From: Paraburkholderia piptadeniae
GTDB taxonomy: Bacteria; Pseudomonadota; Gammaproteobacteria; Burkholderiales; Burkholderiaceae
Direction: 5' to 3'
Assembly (NCBI RefSeq): GCF_900007165.1
Contig: NZ_CYGY02000008.1
Location: forward strand, 3,641 to 67,640
DNA: 64,000 nt
The number at the start of each line of letters is the position of its first letter. Position 1 is the first letter of the stretch. Positions 1-8,521 of the stretch are shown piece after piece. Made by a program: the position numbers and the translations under genes. The notes beneath the pieces are model-generated. The model was not told where the DNA came from, did no database searches, and saw nothing but the letters and a program-made list of their open reading frames with translations.

Positions 1-705
1 TGCGGAAGGTGCGGAAGGCGCCGAAGGTGCCGCTGATGCAGCAGCCGGCCCGGCCGCCGACGCCGGACACGTCACGCTCGCACCGCGCGCCGGTGCCGCC
101 GCGAGATTGCGCACGGCGGCCGCGATTTCCGTCGAGAGCTGCTGAACCGCGCGCCGATGGCCTTCGGCGAGCGCATCATAGCCGCCGGACACCGGTTCGC
201 CGATCACGCTGCGGCACGTCAGCACCGCCTGCGTGCGCACCGCGCGCACGCTCCACACGGCGTCGATCAGTGCGTGCGAGCCGGGCCACGACTCGAAGCG
301 CTGCACGTTCACGCTGATGCGGTACACGGGCACGCGATCGGGATACGGCGTGCCGTACACGTCGATCGTACCCAGTTGCTGCGTCAGCGAGCCGGACAGA
401 GCGCGGCGGATCTCGTCGCCGGGCAGCGACGCCCAGCGCTCCTGTTCGAGCACCTGCACCTGGGTTGGCCCCGTCTGCACGACGAGCTGGTTCTTCGCCA
501 CTTGCGACGGCACGTCGACGGGCGGCACTTCGATCAGAAACGCAGGGTTGCTCGCGGTGCGCACGGCGTCCTGCGACGTATCGCCGGCGGAAAGCGTATA
601 GAAGCGGCTCGCAGGCGACGAGCACGCGGCGAGCGCCGCAAGCAGCGCGGTGGACAGCGCCAGCGCGGCGACGCGCATCGTTCGGTGGACGCGGGCAAAC
701 GTCAT
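1..705 (-). CDS. pqiC: PqiC-family outer-membrane lipoprotein (3' end beyond window)
   Basis: Third component of the Pqi intermembrane lipid transport system; the family (DUF330/ABC transport auxiliary) is an outer-membrane lipoprotein that docks the MCE protein PqiB. The N-terminus has a basic stretch and hydrophobic signal ending in a lipobox LAAC, so Cys28 is the expected lipidated residue. The ATG at 705 overlaps the pqiB stop as ATGA, showing translational coupling. About 235 codons are visible and the frame is open to base 1, so the protein is truncated by the window edge. The visible C-terminal end turns into low-complexity Ala-Pro-Ser repeats, an unusual tail for the family. Confidence 0.85.
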   Translation of the reverse strand, partial: MTFARVHRTMRVAALALSTALLAALAACSSPASRFYTLSAGDTSQDAVRTASNPAFLIEVPPVDVPSQVAKNQLVVQTGPTQVQVLEQERWASLPGDEIRRALSGSLTQQLGTIDVYGTPYPDRVPVYRISVNVQRFESWPGSHALIDAVWSVRAVRTQAVLTCRSVIGEPVSGGYDALAEGHRRAVQQLSTEIAAAVRNLAAAPARGASVTCPASAAGPAAASAAPSAPSAPSA

Positions 706-2342
706 GGCTTGTCTCCTGATTTACCGCGCAGCAGCGATTCGGGATGGCGTTCGAGATAGTCGGACAACGCATTCAGCGACTGCAGCGTGCGCGTCAGCTC
801 CTGCAGCGCCTGATGCACGTCGGATTGCAGCGGCGAGTCCTGCTGCAATGTCGCCTCCGCCGAGCCGAACGTCTGCTTTGCGGCCGCAAGCGTGTCGCGC
901 GCCTGCGGCACGACTTCCTTGTCAAGCCGCGTGAAGAGCTGGTCGGCGTTCTTCAGCGCGGTGTTCAGGTTGTTGCCGATCTGGTCGAACGGCACCTGAT
1001 CGAGCTTCTTCGCGATGTCGGCGACTTGCAGCTGCAGTTCGTCGAGCGTGTTCGGGATCGTCGGCAGCTCGATCGGATCGCGCGAAACGTCGGACGTCGC
1101 GGGCGGCGCCTTCGGGAACAGATCAAGCGCGACATACAGCTGGCCCGTCAGCAGGTTGCCGGTGCGAAGCTGGCCGCGCAGGCCGTGCTTGACGAGCGCC
1201 TGCAGCATCTTGCGGCTCGCTTCCGTGCCCGTATCGGGCACGGGCTGGCCCTTGGTGCGGCGGCGCAGACGGTCGGGATACAGATCCATCGTGACGGGCA
1301 TCGTGAAGTTCTTCGTCTGCGGATCGTATTCGACGCCGATGTTCGTCACCTGGCCGAGCACGATGCCGCGGAAATCGACGGCCGCGCCGGGCGACAGCCC
1401 GCGCAGCGACTGGTTGAAGTTCATCACGACGTGCACGGGCACGCCGTCGGGCTCGCGCATCGCATCCCCTTCATCCGAGCCGAGGCGGAACGCCATATTG
1501 TTCGGCGCCTGCGCGCCGACGGCTTGGCCCGGCGGCGACTGGAACGCGAGCCCGCCGACGATCACCGTCGCGAGCGACTGCGTGTTCAGCTTGAAGCCGC
1601 TCGAATCGAGCCGCACATCGACGCCGCTCGCGTGCCACCAGCGCGAGTTCGTGCCGACGTACTGATCGAACGGCGCGCTCACGAACACCTGCACGGTTAC
1701 GCCCGTGCCGTCCTTGTCGAGCGAAAAGCCCGTCACCTGGCCGACCTGCACGCGCCGGTAGAACACGGGCGAGCCGATGTCGATCGAGCCGAGCGATTCG
1801 CCGCGCAGCGTGAACTGGCGGCCTTTCTGGTCGACGGTGACGGCGGGCGGCGATTCGAGGCCGACGAACTGTGTCTGCGTCTCGGTCGAGCGGCCGCCGT
1901 CCACGCCGATATACGCGCCCGACAGCAGCGTGCCGAGCCCCGACACGCCGCTTGCGCCGATGCGCGGACGCACGACCCAGAAGCGGCTGTCCTTCACCGC
2001 AAAGTCTTCGGCTTCCTTCGTCAGCTGGACCTCGACGTTGACGCGCGAATGGTTCTTCGCGAGCCTGATCGACTTCACGAAGCCGATGTCGACGTCCTTG
2101 TACTTGACCTTCGTCTTGCCGGGCTCGAGCCCTTCCGCGCTGACGAAGGTGATCGTGATGGTCGGCCCCTTTTCGAGCACCGACTTCACCACGAGCCCGA
2201 CGCCGATCAGCGCCGCGATCAGCGGAATCACCCAGACGAGCGAAGGCAGCCAGCCGCGTTTCGTGACGATCTCGGGTTCGGGGACGGGCGGCTCGCTGCG
2301 CGGCGCGCCGCCCGGTGGCGTCGGCTCTTGAGGGCTATTCAT
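702..2342 (-). CDS. pqiB: Intermembrane transport protein PqiB (MCE domains)
   Basis: 546 aa MCE protein. After a Pro-rich cytoplasmic N-terminus there is one transmembrane helix (about residues 31-53), then three MCE domains (roughly 58-140, 170-240 and 305-395) and a helical C-terminal tail, the layout of E. coli PqiB, which forms a periplasm-spanning tube carrying lipids between the membranes. The start chosen at 2342 (MNSPQEPT) overlaps the stop of the upstream pqiA as ATGA; an in-frame longer reading begins inside pqiA and is rejected. It overlaps the pqiC start by 4 bp at its 3' end. Operon pqiA-pqiA-pqiB-pqiC. Confidence 0.93.
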   Translation of the reverse strand: MNSPQEPTPPGGAPRSEPPVPEPEIVTKRGWLPSLVWVIPLIAALIGVGLVVKSVLEKGPTITITFVSAEGLEPGKTKVKYKDVDIGFVKSIRLAKNHSRVNVEVQLTKEAEDFAVKDSRFWVVRPRIGASGVSGLGTLLSGAYIGVDGGRSTETQTQFVGLESPPAVTVDQKGRQFTLRGESLGSIDIGSPVFYRRVQVGQVTGFSLDKDGTGVTVQVFVSAPFDQYVGTNSRWWHASGVDVRLDSSGFKLNTQSLATVIVGGLAFQSPPGQAVGAQAPNNMAFRLGSDEGDAMREPDGVPVHVVMNFNQSLRGLSPGAAVDFRGIVLGQVTNIGVEYDPQTKNFTMPVTMDLYPDRLRRRTKGQPVPDTGTEASRKMLQALVKHGLRGQLRTGNLLTGQLYVALDLFPKAPPATSDVSRDPIELPTIPNTLDELQLQVADIAKKLDQVPFDQIGNNLNTALKNADQLFTRLDKEVVPQARDTLAAAKQTFGSAEATLQQDSPLQSDVHQALQELTRTLQSLNALSDYLERHPESLLRGKSGDKP

Positions 2343-3007
2343 GTGGTGGGTCCTGAAGTATTGCGGTTCGCGCGGGCTGCGTCGCCTGTGCCTTTGTCCA
2401 CGTCGTCCCAGATGAGGCGCGGATCGAACTGCATCGACGCGATCATCGTGAGGATCACGACCGATCCGAACGCGAGCGCGCCCGGCCCCGCCGTGATGAC
2501 GGCGAGCGACTTGAAGCGCACGAGCGCGACCGTCAGCGTGATGACGAAGATGTCGAGCATCGACCAGCGGCCGATGCGCTCGACGATCCGGTAGAGCTTC
2601 GTGCGCTCGAGCGGACGCCACGTCGAATGGCGCTGCGCGGTGATGGTCAGAAGCGCGAGCACCGTGAGCTTGAGCATCGGCACGAGAATGCTCGCGACGA
2701 ACACAATGACGGCAAGCGGCCAGTCGCCCGACGTCCAGAAGTAGACGACGCCGCTCATGATGGTGTCGTCCTCCGCGCCGAGCAGCGATGCCGTATGCAT
2801 CACGGGCAGCAGGTTCGCGGGAATGTAGAGCACCGCGGCGGCGATCAGCAGCGCCCAGGTGCGCATCAGGCTGTCGGGGTTACGCCGGTGCAGGAGCGCG
2901 CCGCAGCGATTGCAGCGTTGCGGCTCTTTCGAGCGCACACGCATCTGCACGCGCGAGCACGCGTGACAGCCGACGAGACCGGCGCGCGAGGCCGTCGTGT
3001 ATTTCAT
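2339..3007 (-). CDS. pqiA: Paraquat-inducible protein A, second copy
   Basis: 222 aa PqiA-domain inner-membrane protein. It begins with a zinc-ribbon-like pair CHAC...CNRC (residues about 13-36) followed by four hydrophobic segments typical of one PqiA domain. E. coli PqiA is a single protein with two such domains; here the two halves are separate neighbouring genes. The start MKYTTASR at 3007 lies 7 bp after the upstream pqiA stop; a start further upstream (overlapping the first pqiA) is possible but less likely. The stop overlaps the pqiB start as ATGA. Role: membrane partner of the PqiBC lipid-transport tube (known for the family; function here inferred). Confidence 0.85.
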   Translation of the reverse strand: MKYTTASRAGLVGCHACSRVQMRVRSKEPQRCNRCGALLHRRNPDSLMRTWALLIAAAVLYIPANLLPVMHTASLLGAEDDTIMSGVVYFWTSGDWPLAVIVFVASILVPMLKLTVLALLTITAQRHSTWRPLERTKLYRIVERIGRWSMLDIFVITLTVALVRFKSLAVITAGPGALAFGSVVILTMIASMQFDPRLIWDDVDKGTGDAARANRNTSGPTT

Positions 3008-3014
3008 CGGCCGG

Positions 3015-3743
3015 TCATCCCTGGTGCGGCGCGGCCGGTCCATCGACGCCGGGTTTGCCTGTGTCGCGTCCGGCCTGATCGGCATCGCCGTCATCCCCTT
3101 CGCCTTCGCGCGCATGGCGCTCGCGCCGCGCCTCCAGCACGCCGAGACTTTCGGCGACGTCCCACAGCGTGCGCGGATCGAAGGTGACGACCACGACGAA
3201 CATCAGCGTGAGCGCGCCGAACGCGAACATCGCCGCCTCGGGGATCACGCGCGCGAGACTCACCATTTTCACGATCGTCACGAGCACGCCGAGCATGAAC
3301 ACTTCGATCATGCCCCACGGGCGCACGAACTGGATCGCGCGCAGCACCTGGTTGAAGCCGGGCGGCACGATGCCGGCGCGAATGGGGATCAGCAGATAGA
3401 GCAGCGCCGTCAGTTCGGTGAGCGGGAAAAGAAACGTCGAGCAGAGCACCATTACCGCGACGATCTGCATGTCTTCGTTCCACAGCGCGACGATGGCGCC
3501 GATCAGGCTGGTCTGCGACGTGATGCCGTTGGTTTCAAGCTCAACGATCGGAAAGCCCTGCGCGATCAGGAACGTGATCAGCGCGGCCATTGTCATCGCG
3601 GTGATGCCTTCCAGCCGTCCCGACGCGCTCCCGTACAGGATCGCGCCGCATCGCGGGCAGCGCGCCGTCCGCCTGCGTCCGAGGCGGGGTTTCTGGAACA
3701 GCGCGTCGCATTCGTGACAGGCAATCAGATGGTCATGTTCCAT
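3015..3743 (-). CDS. pqiA: Paraquat-inducible protein A, first copy
   Basis: 242 aa inner-membrane protein and first gene of the pqi operon. The sequence opens with a zinc-ribbon CHEC...CPRC followed by four hydrophobic helices (the first containing MTMAALITFLIAQGFPI). The start MEHDHLIACHEC at 3743 puts the CxxC motif close to the N-terminus, as in other PqiA proteins; the longer open frame upstream is Arg-rich and looks non-coding. It corresponds to the N-terminal PqiA domain of the two-domain E. coli protein, with the next gene supplying the second domain. Confidence 0.87.
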   Translation of the reverse strand: MEHDHLIACHECDALFQKPRLGRRRTARCPRCGAILYGSASGRLEGITAMTMAALITFLIAQGFPIVELETNGITSQTSLIGAIVALWNEDMQIVAVMVLCSTFLFPLTELTALLYLLIPIRAGIVPPGFNQVLRAIQFVRPWGMIEVFMLGVLVTIVKMVSLARVIPEAAMFAFGALTLMFVVVVTFDPRTLWDVAESLGVLEARRERHAREGEGDDGDADQAGRDTGKPGVDGPAAPHQG

Positions 3744-4151
3744 GCAGGCGATCGGAAAACAGGAAGCGATGTGTCGTCGTGTCTGTGGTTGGACCTTACG
3801 GCCGGTTACGGCGCGTTGCATGCGGCGTGAAAGGGCATGCGGGAGGCGCGCGGCACGGCTTGGGGGCAATAGTATCAAAGCTCGCATGGATGACGTCCGT
3901 CGGTGTGCACTGACGGATGCCCGGCGAATGGACTGACGTTCGTCGGCTTGCCGCGGGCTTTGTCCGACAGATGCAGCGCTCATGGGTTCAAACCGCGACA
4001 GCAAATTTCGCGCCGCGTGCAAAGCCGCCAGCCAGCCGAAGCGGCTTGCGGTACGATTAGCGCCGCGAGCCGTTGGTGCGCCGAAGTCGGACGCGGCGGA
4101 ATAACGGCATCGACTGCGTCGTTTTACTTACAGATTGGCGTCGTTTCTGTC
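3744..4151. other. Intergenic region between divergent pqiA and cytochrome b561 genes
   Basis: About 400 bp separating divergently transcribed genes. It must hold both promoters, but I see no convincing -35/-10 pair, repeat, small ORF with a ribosome site, or RNA structure in it. Confidence 0.4.
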
Positions 4152-4724
4152 ATGGCACACACTTCTTCGCTTCGTTCGTTCTCCGCACGGGCTTCGTCGT
4201 ACACGTCGACGGCCATTGCGCTGCATTGGCTGATCGCGCTGCTGATTGTCTGCGGCTTCGCGCTCGGATGGGTGATGACGGACATCCCCGGCTTCACGCC
4301 GACCAAGCTCAAGTACTTCTCGTGGCACAAATGGATCGGCGTGACCGTGTTCGCGCTCGTCGTGCTGCGCCTCATCTGGCGCGCGACGCATGCCGTGCCG
4401 CCGATGCCCTCTCATATGGCCGCTTGGCAGCGCGGCATCGCGCATCTCACGCATTTCCTGCTGTATGTGCTGATGGTGGCGATTCCCGTGTCGGGCTATC
4501 TGTTCAGCTCGGCGGCGAACGTGCCCGTCGTCTATCTCGGGCTCGTGCCGCTGCCGCGTCTGATCGCCCCCGATCCGCACCTGAAGGAAGTGCTGAAGTC
4601 GGTCCACATCGTGCTCAATTACACGCTTCTCGGGCTGGTCGTGCTGCACATGCTGGCGGCCGTCAAACATCAATGGTTCGATCGCGACGGTTTGCTGTCG
4701 CGGATGATCCCTTTCCTCAAATAA
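4152..4724 (+). CDS. Cytochrome b561 family membrane protein
   Basis: 190 aa, four predicted transmembrane helices. The N-terminal helix carries the conserved His25 (ALHW), the loop KYFSWHKWIG holds a second conserved His and the last helix contains VLHMLAAVKH, together the heme b ligands of the bacterial b561 family (E. coli CybB). These proteins pass electrons in the inner membrane, often from quinol. The start at 4152 places the first helix normally. Eight bases after its stop begins a YceI gene, with a second YceI following; b561-yceI clusters are common in proteobacteria and suggest joint action on isoprenoid/quinone chemistry or stress response, but the substrate is not known. Confidence 0.9.
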   Translation: MAHTSSLRSFSARASSYTSTAIALHWLIALLIVCGFALGWVMTDIPGFTPTKLKYFSWHKWIGVTVFALVVLRLIWRATHAVPPMPSHMAAWQRGIAHLTHFLLYVLMVAIPVSGYLFSSAANVPVVYLGLVPLPRLIAPDPHLKEVLKSVHIVLNYTLLGLVVLHMLAAVKHQWFDRDGLLSRMIPFLK

Positions 4725-4732
4725 GGATAAAC

Positions 4733-5296
4733 ATGAAGGTTTCGTTCTATCGCTACATGCTCGCTGCGTTTGCTGCCGCATCGATGGCCGCGTCGGGTGT
4801 TGCGTTCGCGCAGGTCGACATGGGCAAGAGCACGGTCACGGTGACGTCGAAGCAGATGAACGTGCCCGTCGAAGGCAAGTTCGGCAAGTTCACCGCGCAA
4901 GTCTCGTTCGATTCTTCGAAGCCGACGTCGGGTAGTGCGCAGGTCACGATCGATACGTCGAGCTACGATCTCGGCGACGAAAGCTACAACGAGCAGGTGC
5001 GCGGCAAGGATTGGTTCGATTCGAAGACGTATCCGACGGCGACCTTTGTATCCAGCGCGATCGCGCCCGCAGGCACCAACCAGTTCAAGGTCACGGGCAA
5101 GCTGACGATGAAGGGCAAGTCGCAGACGGTCGTCGTGCCCGTCACGGTGACGAAGCAGGGCGCCGCGCAAGTTTACGACGGCTCGCTGTCCGTCAAGCGT
5201 TCGCAGTTCGATATCGGCACGGGCGAATGGAAGGATACGTCGGTGGTCGCGGACGATGTGACGATCAAGTTCCACATCGTCGCCGCGAGCAAGTGA
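4733..5296 (+). CDS. YceI family periplasmic protein, copy 1
   Basis: 187 aa with a clear Sec signal peptide (cleavage near AFA-Q, residue about 23). The mature part is a YceI lipocalin-like beta barrel: the family hallmark [13 protein letters not shown] follows the pattern of YceI proteins, and the end [18 protein letters not shown] is also typical. YceI barrels bind long isoprenoids such as polyprenyl/quinone chains; the ligand here is unknown. It starts 8 bp after the b561 stop, so it is almost certainly co-transcribed with it, and is followed 31 bp later by a second YceI gene. Confidence 0.92.
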   Translation: MKVSFYRYMLAAFAAASMAASGVAFAQVDMGKSTVTVTSKQMNVPVEGKFGKFTAQVSFDSSKPTSGSAQVTIDTSSYDLGDESYNEQVRGKDWFDSKTYPTATFVSSAIAPAGTNQFKVTGKLTMKGKSQTVVVPVTVTKQGAAQVYDGSLSVKRSQFDIGTGEWKDTSVVADDVTIKFHIVAASK

Positions 5297-5327
5297 TTCA
5301 TCGCATGCACACAGAAAGGAGAATGAA

Positions 5328-5906
5328 GTGAAACCGATGCTTTTGATTGTTGCCGGCGCAGTGGCGTCGTCGATTGCGGCAGGTGCGTTTGCTGCCGATA
5401 CGTATCAGCTCGATCCGACGCACACCTATCCGAGCTTCGAAGCCGATCATATGGGCGGCGTGTCCACGTGGCGCGGCAAGTTCACGAAAAGCTCGGGCAT
5501 GGTGACGCTCGATCGCGGAGCGAAGACGGGCACGGTGGACGTCTCGGTGGATACATCATCGATCCAGATCGGCAACACGAAGCTCGAGGAGCATCTGCGT
5601 TCGCCCGATTTCTTCGACGTCGCCAAGTATCCGACTGCAACGTACAAAGGCACGGCGGTCAGGTTCGATGGCGATACGCCCGTCGCCGTGGACGGCCAGT
5701 TCACGATGAGGGGTGTCACGAAGCCGCTGAGCCTGAAGATCGAATCGTTCAAATGCATCCAGCATCCCGTGCTGAAGCGCGAAGTGTGCGGTGTGGAAGC
5801 GGAGGGCGAGTTCAACCGCGCGGACTATGGAATGGACTTCGGCACCAAATATGGTTTCAGCATGAAGACGGTGCTGCATATCCAGGCGGAAGGCATCAAG
5901 CAGTAA
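5328..5906 (+). CDS. YceI family periplasmic protein, copy 2
   Basis: 192 aa, signal peptide ending near GAFA-AD. The mature protein begins [19 protein letters not shown], the classic YceI opening, and contains [14 protein letters not shown] and the GMDFG near the end. It carries a Cys pair ([17 protein letters not shown]) seen in E. coli-type YceI and absent from copy 1. The start is taken as GTG at 5328 because a good ribosome site (AAAGGAG, 5316-5322) precedes it; an ATG 12 bp further in is the alternative. It closes the b561-yceI-yceI unit and is followed by a terminator. Confidence 0.9.
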   Translation: MKPMLLIVAGAVASSIAAGAFAADTYQLDPTHTYPSFEADHMGGVSTWRGKFTKSSGMVTLDRGAKTGTVDVSVDTSSIQIGNTKLEEHLRSPDFFDVAKYPTATYKGTAVRFDGDTPVAVDGQFTMRGVTKPLSLKIESFKCIQHPVLKREVCGVEAEGEFNRADYGMDFGTKYGFSMKTVLHIQAEGIKQ

Positions 5907-5933
5907 GCGCTTTCGCCTGAACCGGCGTGCAAG

Positions 5934-5970
5934 CCGCTTCGTCCGCATTCGCGGCGAAGCGGTTTTTTTT
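5934..5970 (+). terminator. Rho-independent terminator of the b561-yceI operon
   Basis: Inverted repeat CCGCTTCG (5934-5941) and CGAAGCGG (5955-5962) followed by eight T residues (5963-5970), 27 bp after the second yceI stop. Confidence 0.88.
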
Positions 5971-6176
5971 ATTGGTTTTTTTCTTCATGATGACAGGCGA
6001 GACGGTGAGCACCCTGGCGCTTTCACGTCTCGTGCAGATTGCTTTTTTGCGGTACATAGTGACGGCAGACGCCGGACCGGTTGTGCGCGCATCGAGTCCG
6101 GCAAACATGACAGAAGCGGGCAATCTCCGCTGATTGCCACGACAACGACTACCTCGCGCGCACCTGGAGATCCGCA

Positions 6177-7454
6177 ATGAGTTCAACGATAGCCGCGAGC
6201 GCGGCGCAAAGTCGTCCCGATACGTGGCGCACCGTGATTGCCGCATCGATCGGCAATGCGCTGGAATGGTTCGATCTCGTCGTCTATGGGTTTTTCGCCG
6301 TCGTCATTTCGAAGCTGTTCTTTCCGGCGGGCAACGATACGGTGTCGCTGCTGCTGACGCTCGGCACGTTCGGCGTGTCGTTCTTCATGCGGCCGCTGGG
6401 CGCGATCGTGCTCGGCGCCTATGCGGACCGGGCAGGGCGCAAGGCCGCGCTCACGCTGTCGATCGCGCTGATGATGATGGGCACGCTGATCATCGCCGTG
6501 CTGCCGACCTGGCAGTCGATCGGAATCGCCGCGCCGCTGATTCTTGTCGTCGCGCGGCTGATGCAGGGCTTCTCGGCGGGCGGCGAGTTCGGCAGCGCCA
6601 CAGCGTTTCTCGCCGAGCACGTGCCGGGCCGGCGCGGTTATTTCGCGAGCTGGCAGATCGCGAGCCAGGGTTTGACGACGCTGCTGGCCGCACTGTTCGG
6701 TGTCGTGCTGACGGGCGAGCTGTCGCCGGAACAGCTGAGCGCATGGGGCTGGCGCGTGCCGTTCTTCTTCGGCCTGCTGATCGGGCCTGTCGCGTGGTAT
6801 ATCCGCACGAAGCTCGATGAAACGCCCGAATTCCTCGCCGCCGAAACCACGCAGACGCCGATCCGCGATACGTTCGCGAGCCAGAAGGCGAGGCTCTTCA
6901 TCGGCATGGGCATCGTCGTGCTCGGAACGGTGTCGACGTATCTCGTGCTGTTCATGCCGACTTATGCGATCAAGCAACTGGGCCTCGCGCCTTCCGTTGC
7001 ATTCGCGGCCATCTCGCTCGTGGGCGTGATCCAGCTGGTGTTCTCGCCGATCGTCGGCCATCTGTCGGACCGCTACGGGCGCGTGCGGATCATGCTCGTG
7101 CCCGCCGTGCTGCTGTTCCTGCTGATCCTGCCGGCGTTCACGTATCTCGTCGCGCATCCGACCTTCGGCACGTTGATGCTGATGCAGATCGTGTTCGGCT
7201 TCCTGATGACGGGCTATTTCGGCTCGCTGCCGGGCCTGCTGTCGGAGATCTTCCCGGTGCAGACGCGCACGACGGGCATGTCGCTCGCCTATAACATCGC
7301 CGTGACGATCTTCGGCGGTTTCGGCCCGTTCATCATCGCGTGGCTGATTCGCGCGACGGATTCGAAGGTCGCGCCGAGCTTTTATCTGATGTTCGCGGCC
7401 GTCGTGAGCGTGATCGCGCTGGTGGCGGCGCGGCGCAAGCTCGGGTTCAGATGA
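6177..7454 (+). CDS. MFS transporter, metabolite:H+ symporter (MHS) family
   Basis: 425 aa, twelve hydrophobic segments. The N-terminus ASIGNALEWFDLVVYGFFA and the loop between helices 2 and 3 (ADRAGRKAAL) are hallmarks of the MHS subfamily (citrate, proline/betaine, shikimate, dicarboxylate:H+ symporters). ARLMQGFSAGGEFGSA in helix 4-5 is the conserved sugar-porter-like motif. The second-half loop LSDRYGRVR repeats the MFS signature. The start at 6177 follows TGGAGA-type ribosome site sequence. Substrate cannot be told from sequence; citrate or another organic acid is likeliest. Single gene, ending in a bidirectional terminator shared with convergent secF. Confidence 0.88.
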   Translation: MSSTIAASAAQSRPDTWRTVIAASIGNALEWFDLVVYGFFAVVISKLFFPAGNDTVSLLLTLGTFGVSFFMRPLGAIVLGAYADRAGRKAALTLSIALMMMGTLIIAVLPTWQSIGIAAPLILVVARLMQGFSAGGEFGSATAFLAEHVPGRRGYFASWQIASQGLTTLLAALFGVVLTGELSPEQLSAWGWRVPFFFGLLIGPVAWYIRTKLDETPEFLAAETTQTPIRDTFASQKARLFIGMGIVVLGTVSTYLVLFMPTYAIKQLGLAPSVAFAAISLVGVIQLVFSPIVGHLSDRYGRVRIMLVPAVLLFLLILPAFTYLVAHPTFGTLMLMQIVFGFLMTGYFGSLPGLLSEIFPVQTRTTGMSLAYNIAVTIFGGFGPFIIAWLIRATDSKVAPSFYLMFAAVVSVIALVAARRKLGFR

Positions 7455-7488
7455 TCGCTTTGACCGCTACGCCGCAGCCGTAAACGAC

Positions 7489-7519
7489 AAAGGCCGGTTC
7501 AGTTTCGAACCGGCCTTTT
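7489..7519. terminator. Bidirectional terminator between MFS gene and secF
   Basis: Perfect 12-bp stem: AAAGGCCGGTTC (7489-7500) and GAACCGGCCTTT (7507-7518) around a 6-nt loop, with T runs on the plus strand side and A runs serving the minus strand. It lies between convergent stops at 7454 and 7553. Confidence 0.9.
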
Positions 7520-7552
7520 GTTTATGCTTCGGAACGTCTCAAACGCTACCGA

Positions 7553-8503
7553 TCAAACCTGCGCGCCTGCGTTCGGATCGTTCGGATCGTGGCGTTCCTT
7601 CTTTTCCTTCAGCAGGTCTTCACGCTTCACGCCGAACCACATCGCCAGCGCCGCCGCGACGAACACCGACGAGTAGATGCCGAACAGAATGCCGACCGTC
7701 AGCGCGAGCGCGAAATAGTGCAGCGTCGGGCCGCCGAACAGGAACATCGACAGCACCATCATCTGCGTACAGCCGTGCGTGATGATCGTACGCGACATCG
7801 TGCTCGTGATTGCGTGGTTGATCACTTCCATCACGCTCATCTTGCGTTCGCGGCGGAAGGTCTCGCGAATCCGGTCGAAGATAACCACCGATTCGTTCAC
7901 CGAGTAGCCGAGCACCGCGAGCACGGCGGCCAGCACCGACAGTGAGAACTCCCACTGGAAGAATGCGAAGAAGCCGAGAATGATCACGACGTCGTGCAGG
8001 TTTGCGATCACGCCCGCGATCGCGTACTTCCACTCGAAGCGGAACGACAGATAGATCACGATGCCGGCGACCACGCACGCGAGCGCGAGCAGGCCGTCGG
8101 TCGCGAGCTCCTTGCCGACCTGCGGACCGACGAACTCGACGCGTTGCAGCTTCGCGTTAGCGTCCTGGCCCTTCAGCGCGGACATCACCTGATCGCTTTG
8201 CTGCGCCGAGGTCAGCCCCTGCTTCAGCGGCAGACGGATCAGCACGTCGCGCGAGGTGCCGAAGTTCTGCACCTGCGCGTCGCCGTAGCCGATTTTCGTC
8301 AGCGTGTCGCGCACGGGTTCGAGCGGCACCGCGCCCGGATACTGCACTTCGATGACCGTGCCGCCCGTGAACTCCACGGAAAGATGCAGCCCGCGATGCA
8401 GCAGGAAAAACACAGCGGCGATGAACGTCAGCAGCGAGATCGCGTTGAAGATCAACGCGCGCTGCATGAACGGAATGTCTTTACGGATGCGGAAAAATTC
8501 CAT
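7553..8503 (-). CDS. secF: Protein translocase subunit SecF
   Basis: 316 aa, one N-terminal membrane helix, a periplasmic domain beginning with the conserved EFTGGTVIEV, and five C-terminal helices including GYSVNESVVIFDRIRE, the canonical SecF signature (usual D-R-I-R-E motif). With SecD it uses the proton gradient to pull secreted proteins through SecYEG. The start at 8503 (MEFFRIRKDIPF) matches the family. It lies 18 bp behind secD, in the order yajC-secD-secF. Confidence 0.97.
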   Translation of the reverse strand: MEFFRIRKDIPFMQRALIFNAISLLTFIAAVFFLLHRGLHLSVEFTGGTVIEVQYPGAVPLEPVRDTLTKIGYGDAQVQNFGTSRDVLIRLPLKQGLTSAQQSDQVMSALKGQDANAKLQRVEFVGPQVGKELATDGLLALACVVAGIVIYLSFRFEWKYAIAGVIANLHDVVIILGFFAFFQWEFSLSVLAAVLAVLGYSVNESVVIFDRIRETFRRERKMSVMEVINHAITSTMSRTIITHGCTQMMVLSMFLFGGPTLHYFALALTVGILFGIYSSVFVAAALAMWFGVKREDLLKEKKERHDPNDPNAGAQV

Positions 8504-8521
8504 GTTCTCTGTCTCCGGGAC

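Noticed and set aside
744..2594. Long plus-strand open frame of 616 aa opposite pqiB
   Set aside because: Arg/His/Asp-rich translation typical of the antisense frame in GC-rich genes; no domain, and pqiB is certain on the other strand.
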